64,000 nucleotides of DNA from Notolepis coatsorum (Eukaryota; Chordata; Actinopteri; Aulopiformes; Paralepididae), in NCBI GenBank assembly GCA_963971535.1, contig OZ020585.1:24738796-24802795 (forward strand), given 5' to 3'. Under the pieces are notes generated by a model. The model worked only from the letters and a program-made list of their open reading frames with translations, did no database searches and had not been told where the DNA came from. Made by a program: the position numbers and the translations under genes. Shown one piece after another: positions 22,431-35,932 of the stretch. Every line of letters starts with the position of its first letter. The first letter of the stretch is position 1.

Positions 22431-23049
22431 AGGGGAACTCCAACATTTTGGGAAATTAGCTTATTTAACATCTTCCCTGGAGTTAGACAAGAAGATACAT
22501 ACCTTTTTTGTCTCTGTGCGTGCATTTTAGCTTTGGGAATAGATGCTCCGTTAGCATAGCTTAGCTTCATCACTGGAAGTGAGGCAGGACAGTAGCCTTA
22601 CAGTGCCTTACAGTGTATTGCAAGGTCTGACATTGACCAAATTTGATATGCATGACCTTGGTGGGCTCTAGGTCAACTCCTGAAAAGGGGGTCAATGTCA
22701 GACCTTGCAATCAAAAGTTAGGGGGCGCACTGAAATTATGGCAAGGGTTATTAGCCCCCTAACTTTTGATTGCAAAGTCTGACATTGACCCCCTTTTCAG
22801 GAGTTGACCTAGAGCCCACCAAGGTCACGCATATCAAGTTTGGTCAATGTCAGACCTTGCAATACACTGTAAGGCACTGTAAGGCTACTGTCCTGCCTCA
22901 CTTCCAGTGATGAAGCTAAGCTATGCTAACGGAGCGTCTATTCCCAAAGCTAAAATGCACGCACAGAGACAAAAAAGGTATGTATCTTCTTGTCTAACTC
23001 CAGGGAAGATGTTAAATAAGCTAATTTCCCAAAATGTTGGAGTTCCCCT
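22431..23049. mobile_element. 619-bp foldback element (296-bp arms)
   Basis: Two inverted arms, 22431-22726 and 22754-23049, are each 296 bp and differ at only four positions by my alignment. The loop is 27 bp (22727-22753). The ends are AGGGGAACTCC and its reverse complement, flanked on both sides by TTAA (22427-22430 and 23050-23053). TTAA flanks would fit a piggyBac-like MITE. A 3-bp TAA or TTA duplication of the PIF/Harbinger kind cannot be excluded. No coding capacity. Confidence 0.9.
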
Positions 23050-23103
23050 TTAAGCACTATACCAAAAATAAATAACAAATATATACTGATTGATTGAACA
23101 TTT

Positions 23104-23345
23104 GAATTAACAGATTGCAGAATGGGTACAATACAGTACCGCTCAATACACACAATTGTTAAGGGAATGCAGACCAGAGAAAGAGTTTCGTCTTGTTTAC
23201 ATCAGGGTCCCCTATTTTCAATTCCTGACATTTATGACGAAAGTCTTTCTCTGGTCTGCATCCCCTTAACAATTGTATGTATTGAGCTGTACTGTACTGT
23301 ACCCATTCTGCAATCTGTTAATAAACTTTTCAATCAATCAATCAA
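23104..23345. mobile_element. Two facing copies of LINE-like 3' end, family R
   Basis: The left copy (about 23105-23192, minus) and right copy (about 23236-23340, plus) are inverted. Both contain CAATCTGTTAAT, GTACCCATTCTGC and TCTCTGGTCTGCATCCC in opposite sense. The right copy ends in a (CAAT)n tail at 23330-23345. They match single copies at 6165-6320 and 34790-34940. Confidence 0.7.
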
Positions 23346-24034
23346 TGACATACACAACATACAGATATAAGAATCGAATCGAATCATCTAAACTAATCTA
23401 ATCATGCCATTTAAGACATGCATGCCATACAGAGATATATATATCTCTGAGCACCTGAAGCCTGTGCTATTAAACCAGGAAGTGCAGCACTGTTGATAAG
23501 GCTGTCAGCACTGCAGTAGAGCCACTCAGTGCCCTGCGCTGCAAAGAGTGAACACAAAACGCTCATGGACCCACGGTCTCATGTTGACTGAGTCGCTTGT
23601 GTTGTTCGTTGGATTCGTTTTTGGGCTCAAAACGTACACTACACGGACCGCGGTCTCATGCTGACTGATCAGTGATCGCTTGTCTTGTCGCGCTGTGTGT
23701 CAGACTCTGGATGCTTTAGACACCCGCCCACCTCCACCTCTGATTGGCTTACCATGACATTTTATTCAACCTCAGCCAATCGTCAGCATGTATGCTTGGC
23801 TCGCGCACTGCCCACTAAACAAGGAAGAACATATTATTGCCTCTCGGCGCAGAGATCTGTCTGATGAAAGAAACAGGTTCATTCATAGTAACGCGCCGCA
23901 TTTTTTTTGCAGTAACGGTAACGGCGTTATTAAGATTGGAAGAGTAATCCGTTAGATTACTCGTTACTGAAAAAACGAACGCCGTTAGTAACGAAGTTAC
24001 TTATAGCGCCGTTATTCCCATCACTGAAGAAGAG

Positions 24035-24100
24035 ACACTGGTGAGCCTTCTTGACCAGTGATGAGGTGTTGAGGTTCCAGGTCCCAATGTAGAATAGACA
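24035..24100 (-). pseudogene. LINE RT fragment (right part of the split copy)
   Basis: Minus strand coding L-N-T-S-S-L-V-K-K-A-H-Q-C leads straight into F-L-F-F-L-R-R-L-R-K-A-H-L-S encoded at 22063-22025 once the hAT-like element is ignored. The upstream end is approximate. Confidence 0.7.
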
Positions 24101-25640
24101 TTACCCACTGTGGAAGAATCCTTCTTGTTTGTTCCCCAGACAATAGCTTAAATCCCACACCTTGGGGAGAGACAAGAGCTCCCTATACTCCTAAGGCCAG
24201 TGTCCCCTCCTCAGTGTTCTCCTAGTTGGCGATGATGAAAGCAGTCCTCTTAAGCCAAGCTCATTTGACTTACATTGTGCTTTGAGCCATGTGTCTTACA
24301 ATTACATCTGCATCGATCATGAAGATCGGCCCACGAGCATAACTGGTGACTCTGGTTCCACCACACACCGCCTCATGTAAATCGGTTTTGATTAGAAATT
24401 TAAATTCATTCATTATAGTACGTGCTCTAGTATCATATTGATTCAGGTTACATGAGAATGGGGTCTTTGTTTTGGCGGAAATAAAACCAAATTATGCTAT
24501 TCTGGTCATTGGTTATTGAATGGCGAGTGATCGGTTATTATTGGCATTACTGTGATCACCCACTTTTTACTACCTCTATAGTGCAGTCTGGCCTGACTCC
24601 AAAAGGACAGCAACACGGTCTCCAGTACAATCTGCCCCCCCCCCCCCCCCCCCCCCCCAAAAAAAAGAAGCACAAATTGGTGCCGCAGGGCGACCATACA
24701 TTTAATGGAAGTTCCACATAAAGTTTCACAAAGTCTTGATTTAAAATAAGCCCCTGGGAATTAAACCTGCTACTTTTTGGTTACGTTTTGTCTCTGCTCT
24801 GTGAGATTACGTCCGGACTTGGCACGCTCGCCACGCAGGCAGGAACGGCCCGCTGGCCAAGCCTCCCAACAAGGACTTCTGTCCCCTTAGAACCTTCTCT
24901 CCTATGTGGGATAAATAACTATGAGGCATTACCTTGGGTGTGGGGACGTGGGTGGTCGAGGCAATTTGTTCCGCTCTGCTATTTTGAAGCGTATAAAAGG
25001 TTCTGGCGTTCCTGGGAGAGAAGTACTATGGGCTTTGTTCCCGGTACCATCTATCTCCTGCTTGGCCCGATAGGGACGTGCAACAACCTGACGTGCAAAA
25101 AATAAAAAGGATGAATGACAGCAGTCTCCATAGCAACACACTCAGGTGTGTTTCCGTGGTGAGTGCAGCCCTGTTGCTTCAAGGCACTGCGACATCGGCT
25201 CTTAAACTGGCGAGCCCTGGACTGAGGCTCACTGAGGCAATTAGTAGAATAACAAAGTGTATAATGAGCTATTGGCAAATGATACAACTGTGCCGTTAAA
25301 CAGACATTTGAGTGCTCTCCCTCTTACAAACGGCATAGATGCCGTGTTTCAAAATGTATATATTATTCCCTTGATTATAATTAGTATTCTTCACAGCATG
25401 TGCAAGCTGTGAGAACAGCAGAGCCCTCTCCCCTGAGGTGAGACGCGGTTGTAATTAGACCGGAGCCCGACACATATATTAAGGTGCTGCATCGCAACCC
25501 AGAGACTCTGGGACTACAGGCTGAGGACGGCATGCATGTAGCGTTGCTACACTCTGTATGGTTTTGAGAGGGGTTGCCACCATAGACATATATAAAGGCC
25601 AACCTCAACCTCACTGTAGTGGGAAAAGGACGTAAAACAA
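24101..25640. other. Mostly unique sequence
   Basis: No transposon or gene was recognised. Apart from a 24-base C run (24635-24658) there is little repeat content. Open frames (24788-25105 and others) lack recognisable motifs. Confidence 0.45.
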
Positions 25641-25645
25641 AGATG

Positions 25646-25690
<45 letters not shown>

Positions 25691-25703
25691 GTGATGATGA
25701 TGG

Positions 25704-25784
<81 letters not shown>
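25641..25784. repeat. (GAT)n microsatellite
   Basis: Near-perfect GAT/ATG repeat with two GTGATG interruptions. The poly-His and poly-Ser frames are artefacts. Confidence 0.97.
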
Positions 25785-25785
<1 letters not shown>

Positions 25786-25944
25786 AGGCTAGATGACTCA
25801 CTTGCGCTGCTGGCCAATGGAGACCTACGTTGCCACATGGCGGCCATCTTGCCACAGGCAGCACGGCTATGGTGCACTATTGAAATAACCATAGCTTGCT
25901 CAATTTTCAACGGATTTTTAAACGGTTTGGTTTGTTATAAACTT

Positions 25945-26182
25945 CAGATATGTAGTTAGAGCGGTCATCTGGTAATCCGAAGGTTCTGGTTCGAGTCCCG
26001 CTCCTCCCGGTAGCGTGTTGAGCAAGACACTTAACCCCTAACTGCTCTCCATGAGCAGGTCGGCACCTTGCACGGTCACCTCTGTCGTCGGTGTGTGAAT
26101 GTGAGAGTGAATGGGGTGAACGCGAGGCAGACAATTGTAAAGCGCTTTGGATAAAAGCACTGTATAAATGCAGTCCATTTAC
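25945..26182 (+). mobile_element. tRNA-derived SINE, family S
   Basis: The head has TAGTTAGAGCGG and a B box GGTTCGAGTCC (25988-25998). The body includes GAGCAAGACACTTAACCCC and the 3' end is AAGCGCTTTGGATAAAAG followed by TATAAATGCAGTCCATTTAC. Other copies are at 37866-38105, 41531-41605 and 56563-56765. The first bases of the head are lost here. Confidence 0.85.
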
Positions 26183-26189
26183 AAATTTG

Positions 26190-27115
<926 letters not shown>

Positions 27116-27119
27116 TAAA

Positions 27120-28275
27120 TGTTTTGTGATGTTTACTGATAATTATTTTTATTATTATTATTAAATGTTTACTGATATGTACTTTTTAAGCATTGAAAAG
27201 ATCATTGATCTAAGAGGGGGAGGCTTTAGGGGGGCATCATATACAGTAAGTAGGTGTCGTTCCTCGCCCCGACCCGGCGGGCGGCAGCGGCATGCACCTC
27301 GGACCTCCGTGAAGGTGAAGCGATTTGTCGAGACGACACGGTTGATGATTAGGCAGCCGGCCAACCAAAATGACCCCATGAACGACCAGCTCTTACTCAT
27401 TTACCACCGCTCAATATAATCAGTCATTAGTATAGACCATCCCCTTAATAGAGTGCTATCAGAGTGCAAGATGTCCAACACAGCGTGTCAAAGGCACCTC
27501 GGCGAGACCAACCGGAGATGAATGGCACATGTTGCTACCGTGTGATGTCGGTTCCCCCCCGCTATACTCCCTCCAGGCTGTCCTCTTTCAGCCTCTCTCT
27601 CTCTGTCTCTCTCTCTCCCTCTCGAGAATCACTCTGGCCTCTTTGGAAGTGGCCGCTAATGAGCCATATGGATTAGCTCTGAGGTGAACCCGCTCACCTT
27701 CCATCGGCGGCTAGCTAGAGTGTCGATGTGACGCAGGGGCCGTCGTACTTTGAGACCCGTGATGGTATTTTAAAGACTATAGGAGGTGGTCATGTGTCCT
27801 GTGACCTCAGCGAAGGAGAGCCTCGTAGTCCGGCATCGATAAAATGGCAAATGGACTGCCATCTTCAACCCCGGCGTCGTCGGTGCCACACAGAGCTCTC
27901 GTGGCTTTCGTACACAAGTCTCCGTCTCTCTATAATGTATAAGCCCCGTCTCTCGCCACAGCCCTGACTTGTGTCTTAATTATACGCCCGACCCTCAACG
28001 CCGCCGCGATTACCTCACCCGCGTCTCTCGACTCGCTTTGAGGAGAAACTAAATTGGCGTCAGCCTCACGGGAAAGCACATAATATTTTATAAATTCTGT
28101 AACTGGGTTGATATCCTGGAATCGGTTAGCAAGTGTGCCGACGTGCGGAAAACAGGAGGAACATTTGACGTGTTTGTGCTGCATGTTTATAATTACTGTT
28201 TACAACCCTTCCAACTCCACCACTCTCTGCGCTTCTATTGTTTTACGACAATAGTTTGTATGCATTCGATGGCTC
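27120..28275. other. Unique sequence, GC-rich in part
   Basis: No repeat family or gene was recognised. The stretch 27460-27720 (with a short CT run at 27595-27617) and 27760-28080 look single-copy. It ends at an assembly gap. Confidence 0.4.
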
Positions 28276-28475
28276 NNNNNNNNNNNNNNNNNNNNNNNNN
28301 NNNNNNNNNNNNNNNNNNNNNNNNNNNNNNNNNNNNNNNNNNNNNNNNNNNNNNNNNNNNNNNNNNNNNNNNNNNNNNNNNNNNNNNNNNNNNNNNNNNN
28401 NNNNNNNNNNNNNNNNNNNNNNNNNNNNNNNNNNNNNNNNNNNNNNNNNNNNNNNNNNNNNNNNNNNNNNNNNNN
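28276..28475. other. Assembly gap of 200 N
   Basis: Exactly 200 undetermined bases. The round number suggests a scaffold gap of unknown true size. Frames crossing it are meaningless. Confidence 0.99.
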
Positions 28476-29610
<1,135 letters not shown>

Positions 29611-30146
29611 CTCTGTTCCTATCAGTAAACTTCCATTGATTTGAAGAATCTTCTCTCTTAGGCAGCCAAGAAAGGAAGCCGATTCTCGCTCAACACAGCC
29701 CACTCACAGTGTATCAGCCAGACTGAGCAGCACCGCGTCCTCTAAGGAAGATGTTACTGGAAAACCCATCTCAAGGCTAATTCATCATTAGCGATGCTCC
29801 AAACATGTATTATTCAAACCACATCTATACGTGTCTGTTTGTCATCATTATTTTTTTTTTTTTTTTATTATTATCTTTTATTTGCTTTTAGCATTTCATT
29901 TACATACAGTTGTAAAATGCAAGTTATAAATATATAAATTACATTTCCTAACTAAACAATTACTAAACCCTTCCCCGACCTTCCTAGTACAAAAAAAAAA
30001 AGAAAAAACTATCGAATGCATGATTTACTTTAAGACCATGATTGTCTGTGCTACTACCTGAATAAAATATAAATATGACAACAAAAAGAAAAAAACAGGC
30101 AGACAAATATAGAATATAAAAAGACAATATCCACAATCTCTATGCT

Positions 30147-32348
30147 TCAATTGGCTCTCTCCAGTTCTATACCCATATTTGGTATGTAATCCATTGCCCG
30201 ACCCCAGATCTTCTGAAAGTGTATTATTTTTCCTTTCACATTATACATGATTTTTTCAGGTGTGCAATAGGATAGGAGTTCTGCCCACCATTGTTTAGTC
30301 GGGGGAGGGGGTTCAGATTTCCAATGACAAAGAATACATTTTTTTGCAGCAGACATTCCTAACAGGATACATTTCTTTTCAAAGTTGTCAAAGTTAATCA
30401 GCATAGAGATATCACCCAAAATAGCTATTCGTGCGTCAGGAGTCATCGTCTTTCCAATAATTTTTGAAAGTTGTTCAAATATAAATTTCCAGTAATAATT
30501 TAACTTCCGGCAATTCCAGAACGTGTGGATTAGGTCCCCTTTAGCATGTTGACATCGAAGACAATTGGGTGATGTCTCGTGGCTAAATTGATATAATCTG
30601 TGAGGTGTATAATAAATTCTGTGTAGTATATTAAATTGTGTTAACCTATGGTTGGTATTTGTTAAAGTTGTTTGGGAGTTCTGGAGCAATGACTGCCATT
30701 CTTTCATGGTATATTTGTGTTTAATATCTTTTTCCCATTTATCTTTTTGTTGTAGCATCCTATCATCTTTCTGTTCAGTGTTCATCAGTGTGTAGATTTT
30801 AGATATCAGGCCCTTTGATGTTTTTGTAGTGTTAAACAGTTTCTCTATTGGTGTTTCAGACATATGGGGATAGCTATAACTGTTATTTTTGACCCAGTTC
30901 CGTATCTGTAGGTATTTAAAAAAGATGGATGAAGGTAAATTATATTTCGCTCTCAGGGAATTAAAATCAGAAAAGATGCTTTGGTTATACAAGTCTCTTA
31001 TTTCGCTGATTCCCTTGGTTCTCCAATTTTCAGATATTCCATCACTAATAATTTTGGGGACACAAGGGTTGTTCCACAGGGGCATGCTCATTAACAAGGT
31101 ATTTTGATTTCCCATTAGTTTAATAGTTTCTTTCCAACATGCAAAGGTATGATGTATAATCTGGTTTTTAGTGATAGAGTTAAGGGTTTTTTGCGTGTCT
31201 ATATAGGGGATTACCTGTAGTGGAGTAGGATGGATTATGTTCTCTTCCAGTTTAACCCATGCTGGTGTGGGCAGCCTCTCACTGTTGAGCCAACACCAAA
31301 TAACACGTGATTGACAGGCTAGGTAGTACAGTCTGAAGTTGGGGAGGTTTAAGCCCCCTTTATTCAGGGGAGCCTGTAGTGCTTTTAATCTGATCCTAGC
31401 CCGTTTCTGGGACCACAAAAACATTGAAATGATTTTATTCAGTGATGTAAACAAGCTTGGTGGACAGCTGAGTGGAATTGACTGGAACAAATAAATTAAT
31501 TTAGGCAGAACATTCATCTTGACCACATTAACACGTCCAATTAAAGAAATTGGTAGATCTTTCCATTTGTATAGGTCTGTTTTGATTTTTTCCATAATAG
31601 GTAGATAGTTATTTTGGTATGTTTGGTTCAGGTCATTAGATATTTGGATTCCCAGGTATTTGAAGCTTTTTGGTGCCCATTTAAAATGGGAAATCATTGG
31701 GTGGGTATTCTGGGTGGTAACACTATTTAGTGGCATTATTTCACTCTTGTCATAATTTATCGTGTAACCAGATATGGCACTGTATGCTTCTAGTATGTTG
31801 AGTAATTGCGGCAAGGATATATCTGGTTGGGTAATATAAATTAGTAAATCATCACAATATAGTGAGAGTTTGGATTCGTTTGCTCCAGTCTTTATGCCAC
31901 ATATATTGTTGTTGTTCCGTATTGCCACCGCCAACGGTTCAATGGCTGCGGCGAACAGATATACGGAGAGTGGGCAGCCCTGTCGTACTCCACGTCCCAA
32001 TTGGAAGGGTTTGGAAAGTATACCATTTGTCAACACTTGTGCCTTCAGAGAGCAATAAAGCATCTTAATATAATTAATGAAAACATCACCAAAATTCATC
32101 TGTTTCAGAGTATAAAAAAGATATTCAAATTCTATTGTATCAAAAGCTTTTCGAGCATCCATCGAGATTACAAGTCTTGAGTCATTCGTTTGTTTAGAGA
32201 GCTCAATGATATGAAAAAGTTTTCTGATATTGTCAGATCCCTGTCGCTGCTGAATAAAACCCGTCTGATCCTCGTGGATTAAGAGAGACATCACAGGGTC
32301 CATTCTTAGTGCGAACTCGTGCTTTAGAAAATATTTTATAATCCACAT
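30147..32348 (-). pseudogene. ORF2: L1 ORF2, second part: reverse transcriptase and C-terminal domain
   Basis: A 733-codon frame. It starts within the RT fingers (Q-T-G-F-I-Q-Q-R-Q-G-S-D-N) and continues with motif A S-M-D-A-R-K-A-F-D-T-I-E, G-V-R-Q-G-C-P-L-S, the catalytic L-Y-C-D-D-L-L-I-Y (usually YADD; the two Asp are kept), the Y-D-K-S-E block and F-K-Y-L-G-I. Near the C-terminus C-L-R-C-Q-H-A-K-G-D-L-I-H-T-F-W-N-C forms the zinc-knuckle-like motif of L1 ORF2. It belongs with 32233-33951; the break lies around 32305-32325, where the two frames overlap. The family makes cDNA at nicked target DNA. Confidence 0.9.
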
Positions 32349-33951
32349 TTAACATTGACAGGGGCCTATAGGAGTCACAAAGTTGTTTATCCTTAGAGGG
32401 CTTAGGAAGTACATTGATTGTTGCTAATTCTAGACTTGGTGGTAATTTACCATTATTGAGACTGTCTTTGAGCATGTCCATATAAGGGCGGATTAATTTA
32501 TTTATGAACAGTTTGTAAAATTCAGCAGGTAGGCCGTCGGGACCGGGTGCTTTGCCCGTTTGCAATGAGTTAATAGCCTTGGTGATTTCTTCCTTTGATA
32601 TTTCTGTTTCAAGAGTAGTTCTCACTTCTACAGGAAGCTTAGTAATCGGTAAATTTCCCAAGAATTCCTCGCATTTTGTAGCAGTTGAGTCTTGGTTTTC
32701 AGACGTATATAGATTGTGGTAGAACATTTCAAAACGCTGGTTTATCTCTTCAGGTTTATGTAATACATCACCATCCTTAGTTTTGATTGAGTCTATTGTT
32801 TTTGCCATCTCTTCTTTTCTTATTTGCCAGCTGAGTAGCTTGCCGGTTTTGTCCCCCTTTTCATAGTAGTGGTATTTAGTTCTGGCCATGTCTGCTTCTA
32901 CTTGGCTAGTAGTTAAGTTGCTATATTCAAGCCGCTTTTTTACTAGTATGTGCAGAGTATCTGCTCTATTGGATTCTGCGTGTTTTTTCTCTAGTTCATG
33001 AATTTCTTTGTCTAGTGTGTTTAGATACTGTCTACTTTTTCTTTGTTTAAAAGCTCCAAAAGACGTTATCTGACCACTTAGGTAAGCTTTCAGTGTCTCC
33101 CAGATTATGCTTGGGGAGGCAGAGTTTACATTAATTATTAAAAAGTCATCAATTTGATTTTCTAGGAAGTTAACAAAATCTGGGTCGTTAAGGAGATATG
33201 GCTTGAATCTCCAACGCTTAGTTTTAGGTTTGTCCAAATATTGTTTCACCTTCAATTTCAAAGGACAGTGATCCGATATTGTAGAGGCTAGATATTTACA
33301 TTCAATTACATTGTGAAGTAGTGATTTAGTTGTTAAAAACAAGTCTAATCTGGAATAAGTGTCATGTACCGCAGAATGAAATGAGTATTCCCTCTCCAGT
33401 GGGTTAAGTATTCTCCAAACATCGACCAAACCCATTTCAGACATACCGTCCCTTACTACTTTGGCTGCGGCACTTAATGGCTGGGGGATGCTATTAGATC
33501 TATCTGATGTGCTCAGTGTTAAATTATAGTCACCTCCAAGGATACATGTGCCATAGTTTTGAGCAGAGGATAATAGAATTTTCCTAAAAAAGGGTGCATC
33601 GTCTTTGTTGGGGCCATATATATTAATAAGTGTAAAAGGTTCGTGATTTATGTCACATTTGAGGATTATCCATCTACCTGCAGTGTCTTTTTCTTGAGAA
33701 CGTATTTTTAGGTTTAACTGTTTGTGACATAGTATGGCCACTCCTCTTGATCTGGAATTAAATGAGGAATAAAATACTGACCCAACCCAATCTCTTTGCA
33801 ACTTCACATGCTCTGCATCAGTTAAGTGGCTTTCCTGAATAAATGCAATGCCGCAATCTTGATTCTTTAAATAGTTGAGAATCTTTTTCCTTTTAATGGG
33901 ATTATTGATGCCCTTAACATTGAAGGACATAAATGTCAGAGTGCTAGTCAT
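32233..33951 (-). pseudogene. ORF2: L1 ORF2, first part: endonuclease and RT N-terminus
   Basis: A 572-codon frame with a start at 33951. The APE-type endonuclease occupies about residues 1-235, with F-N-V-K-G-I, I-Q-E-S-H (catalytic Glu), I-N-I-Y-G-P-N, G-G-D-Y-N-L, S-R-L-D-L-F-L and S-D-H-C-P-L. All the catalytic blocks are visible. A linker follows, then RT fingers with G-K-A-P-G-P-D-G-L-P and Y-R-P-L-S-M-L-N. After K-I-F-S-K-A the frame slips and reads nonsense to the stop at 32233. A one-base change in the 32305-32325 interval would explain the break. The endonuclease part could still be translated alone. Confidence 0.9.
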
Positions 33952-35176
33952 CTAGGATCATTTTCAATATCGACTTTAATAGGGGTTTAAATGTGGTTGT
34001 TATAGAGATTGCAGCGTTCCATTTGAACATGAGCGCGTGCGTGTGTTTTTGCACACACACACACACACACACATGTTCGCAGTGCATATGCCTACCATTA
34101 GTCACTCCAGTTATATCATACACTCTATCATGGTTCACAAGATCACATGCATTGAGTTCGTGAAGATAATATGCATTTGTACTAGGTCCCCCCCCCACCC
34201 TTTTTTCCCCCCATACCCTCCCCAAACAGAAAGTAAACCATAACATAGGCTCACTAGTCCTATATTACCCTACTTGGCTCCCTGTTAACTCCCCCTTTAA
34301 ATTGCCAGGTGGCACACCACTATTTGAACCAGGCTGTGAAGCGTTACTCCTTATAACAAAAAGAAAAAAGGAACAAAATTAAACTAAAAAAACAAACAAT
34401 ACAGGCAAGCAATTGATTCAGTAATGAGGCAGAGAAATAAATAAATTAATGAATAAGAGAAATGAATAATGAATAAGAGGGGAAAGATAATAGGCTACCA
34501 ATTTACTTGTCTTTTTTTTTTTCTTTTTTTTTTATAAGCCTACATGATCTAACTATCCTTTCCCCTTGCAAAGGCTACGAAAAGAAATAAAAATGCAAAG
34601 TTCTACAACTATAGTTGCCTACCAACACCCTAAAAAGTAAAACAAACAACCCAATCTATGTCAAATGTATATGCTCTTCTTCTGGATTTTTTTTTAGTAT
34701 CACAAACAGTACTGTACTTGAAAATCTAGCATGTCATAAATGTATAGATGTAGCAGTACTGTCCATCCGCATGTCACGCGTGTCATATGATGAATTGAAA
34801 ATGGGGGACCCTGATGGAAACAAGACGAAAGTCCTTCTCTGGTCTGTATCCTCCCAACAACTATGTACTGAGCTGTACTGTACTGTACCCATTCTGCAAT
34901 CCGCCAACAAACTTTTCCATCAATACAATCAATCAAACCAAAGAAAGAAAAAATATATGAATAATTGGATGTAATAAAAAATAGAAAAAATTGAAATATA
35001 TATATATAAACACCACAAAATAAAAAAATTAAAAAAAATAGAAATTATACACTGATGATTCAGTTTTGATACTTGTCCTTTAATTAACCACGTTCAGGGT
35101 TGTTTCTGGTTTTTCTAATAGCTCATAAGAGTCATTTGGTAGTGTGTGTGTCTTAGTTTTGGCTACTTATCTCGTC
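33952..35176 (-). other. L1 inter-ORF region with nested repeats
   Basis: About 1.2 kb separates the two L1 frames, far more than the short spacer usual in L1. It contains a CA microsatellite (about 34045-34072), a C run, A/T-rich stretches and a family R LINE-like 3' end (34790-34940, plus strand), so part of the length is due to later insertions. Confidence 0.7.
34790..34940 (+). mobile_element. LINE-like 3' end, family R, copy 4
   Basis: GGGGGACCCTGATGGAAACA through CCATTCTGCAATCC to a CAAT-type tail, matching the copies at 6165-6320 and 23104-23345. It lies opposite in sense to the host L1. Confidence 0.65.
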
Positions 35177-35932
35177 TCAGCCTCGATCAAGTCCACGGAT
35201 GAATTCTTGTGCGGCTTCTGGGGAATGAAAGTCACGGGAGGTCCCGCCGTGTTCGACTCTTAATATTGCTGGGTGTCTCATTGAGTAAGACAGGCTTTTA
35301 GATCTGAGTATGCGTTTCACGTCGTCAAACAGCTTGCGTTTCTTCATCACCTCCTGGCTGAAGTGACTGTAAAAGTAGATCCTGCTTCTGGAGGTTTCCT
35401 CGGTCCCGCCGTAGTACAGTTCCACCTTCTCCCTCGCCAGGCGCATGATAGTGTCCTTTTGTTGTGCTCGCAGTAGTTTCAGGAGTATTGGTCTAGGCTT
35501 GCTGGGGTTTGGTTGTTTTAATTTCAAGCGATACGCGCTGTCGATCAGCACGGGTCCGCCGAGTTTATCTTCGCCAAATAGCCATAATAAAAAAGCGGCT
35601 AGGAAGCCGGCGAGGTCCTGTTTCTCCACTGACTCTGGAAGCCCCTCCAAACGAACGACTGCGCGCAATGAGCTGTCTTCATACTGTTGGACTTTTAGTT
35701 TTACAGTGGTCATCTCTTTTTCTAGTTTAGTGATTGTTTCGTGAGCCGTCTGGATGTTATCCTCGTTGCGGCTGACTCGTTGCTGCACTGCTTCCACTTG
35801 TTCGTTAAGCGTCGTCATCGAGCTTCTGATTGTTTCCAAACTAGTTTGAATATCAGTTGTCTTTTGGAGCAGCTCAGTTCTGCTTTGCTGGATGGCATTC
35901 CACAATGTTTGTAGGGTGATTTCACCGGCCAT
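35177..35932 (-). CDS. ORF1: L1 ORF1 protein (RNA-binding chaperone type)
   Basis: An intact 251-codon frame starting at 35932. Residues about 8-90 have heptad-like, Glu/Gln/Thr-rich sequence predicted to be a coiled coil (I-Q-T-A-H-E-T-I-T-K-L-E-K-E-M). Residues about 90-175 fit the RRM-like domain (V-V-R-L-E-G-L-P-E-S) and about 180-250 the C-terminal domain (R-I-Y-F-Y-S-H-F-S and H-P-A-I-L-R-V). This is the standard L1 ORF1p architecture: a trimeric RNA-binding protein that coats the element's RNA. Length is shorter than the mammalian protein but usual for fish L1. The start ATG is the first in the frame and is preceded by the 5' region. Confidence 0.88.
   Translation of the reverse strand: MAGEITLQTLWNAIQQSRTELLQKTTDIQTSLETIRSSMTTLNEQVEAVQQRVSRNEDNIQTAHETITKLEKEMTTVKLKVQQYEDSSLRAVVRLEGLPESVEKQDLAGFLAAFLLWLFGEDKLGGPVLIDSAYRLKLKQPNPSKPRPILLKLLRAQQKDTIMRLAREKVELYYGGTEETSRSRIYFYSHFSQEVMKKRKLFDDVKRILRSKSLSYSMRHPAILRVEHGGTSRDFHSPEAAQEFIRGLDRG

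Larger units (their letters stand above)
22064..24026. mobile_element. Non-autonomous hAT-like element (1,963 bp)
   Basis: The ends CAGTGTTGGG and CCCATCACTG form an inverted repeat (one mismatch), followed on both sides by many GTAACTAGTTAC- or GTTACTAACGGCG-type repeats. A perfect 8-bp target duplication AAGAAGAG flanks it (22056-22063 and 24027-24034). It splits a LINE reading frame, which confirms the boundaries. There is no transposase. It carries a foldback element and a pair of facing LINE-like 3' ends. Confidence 0.92.
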
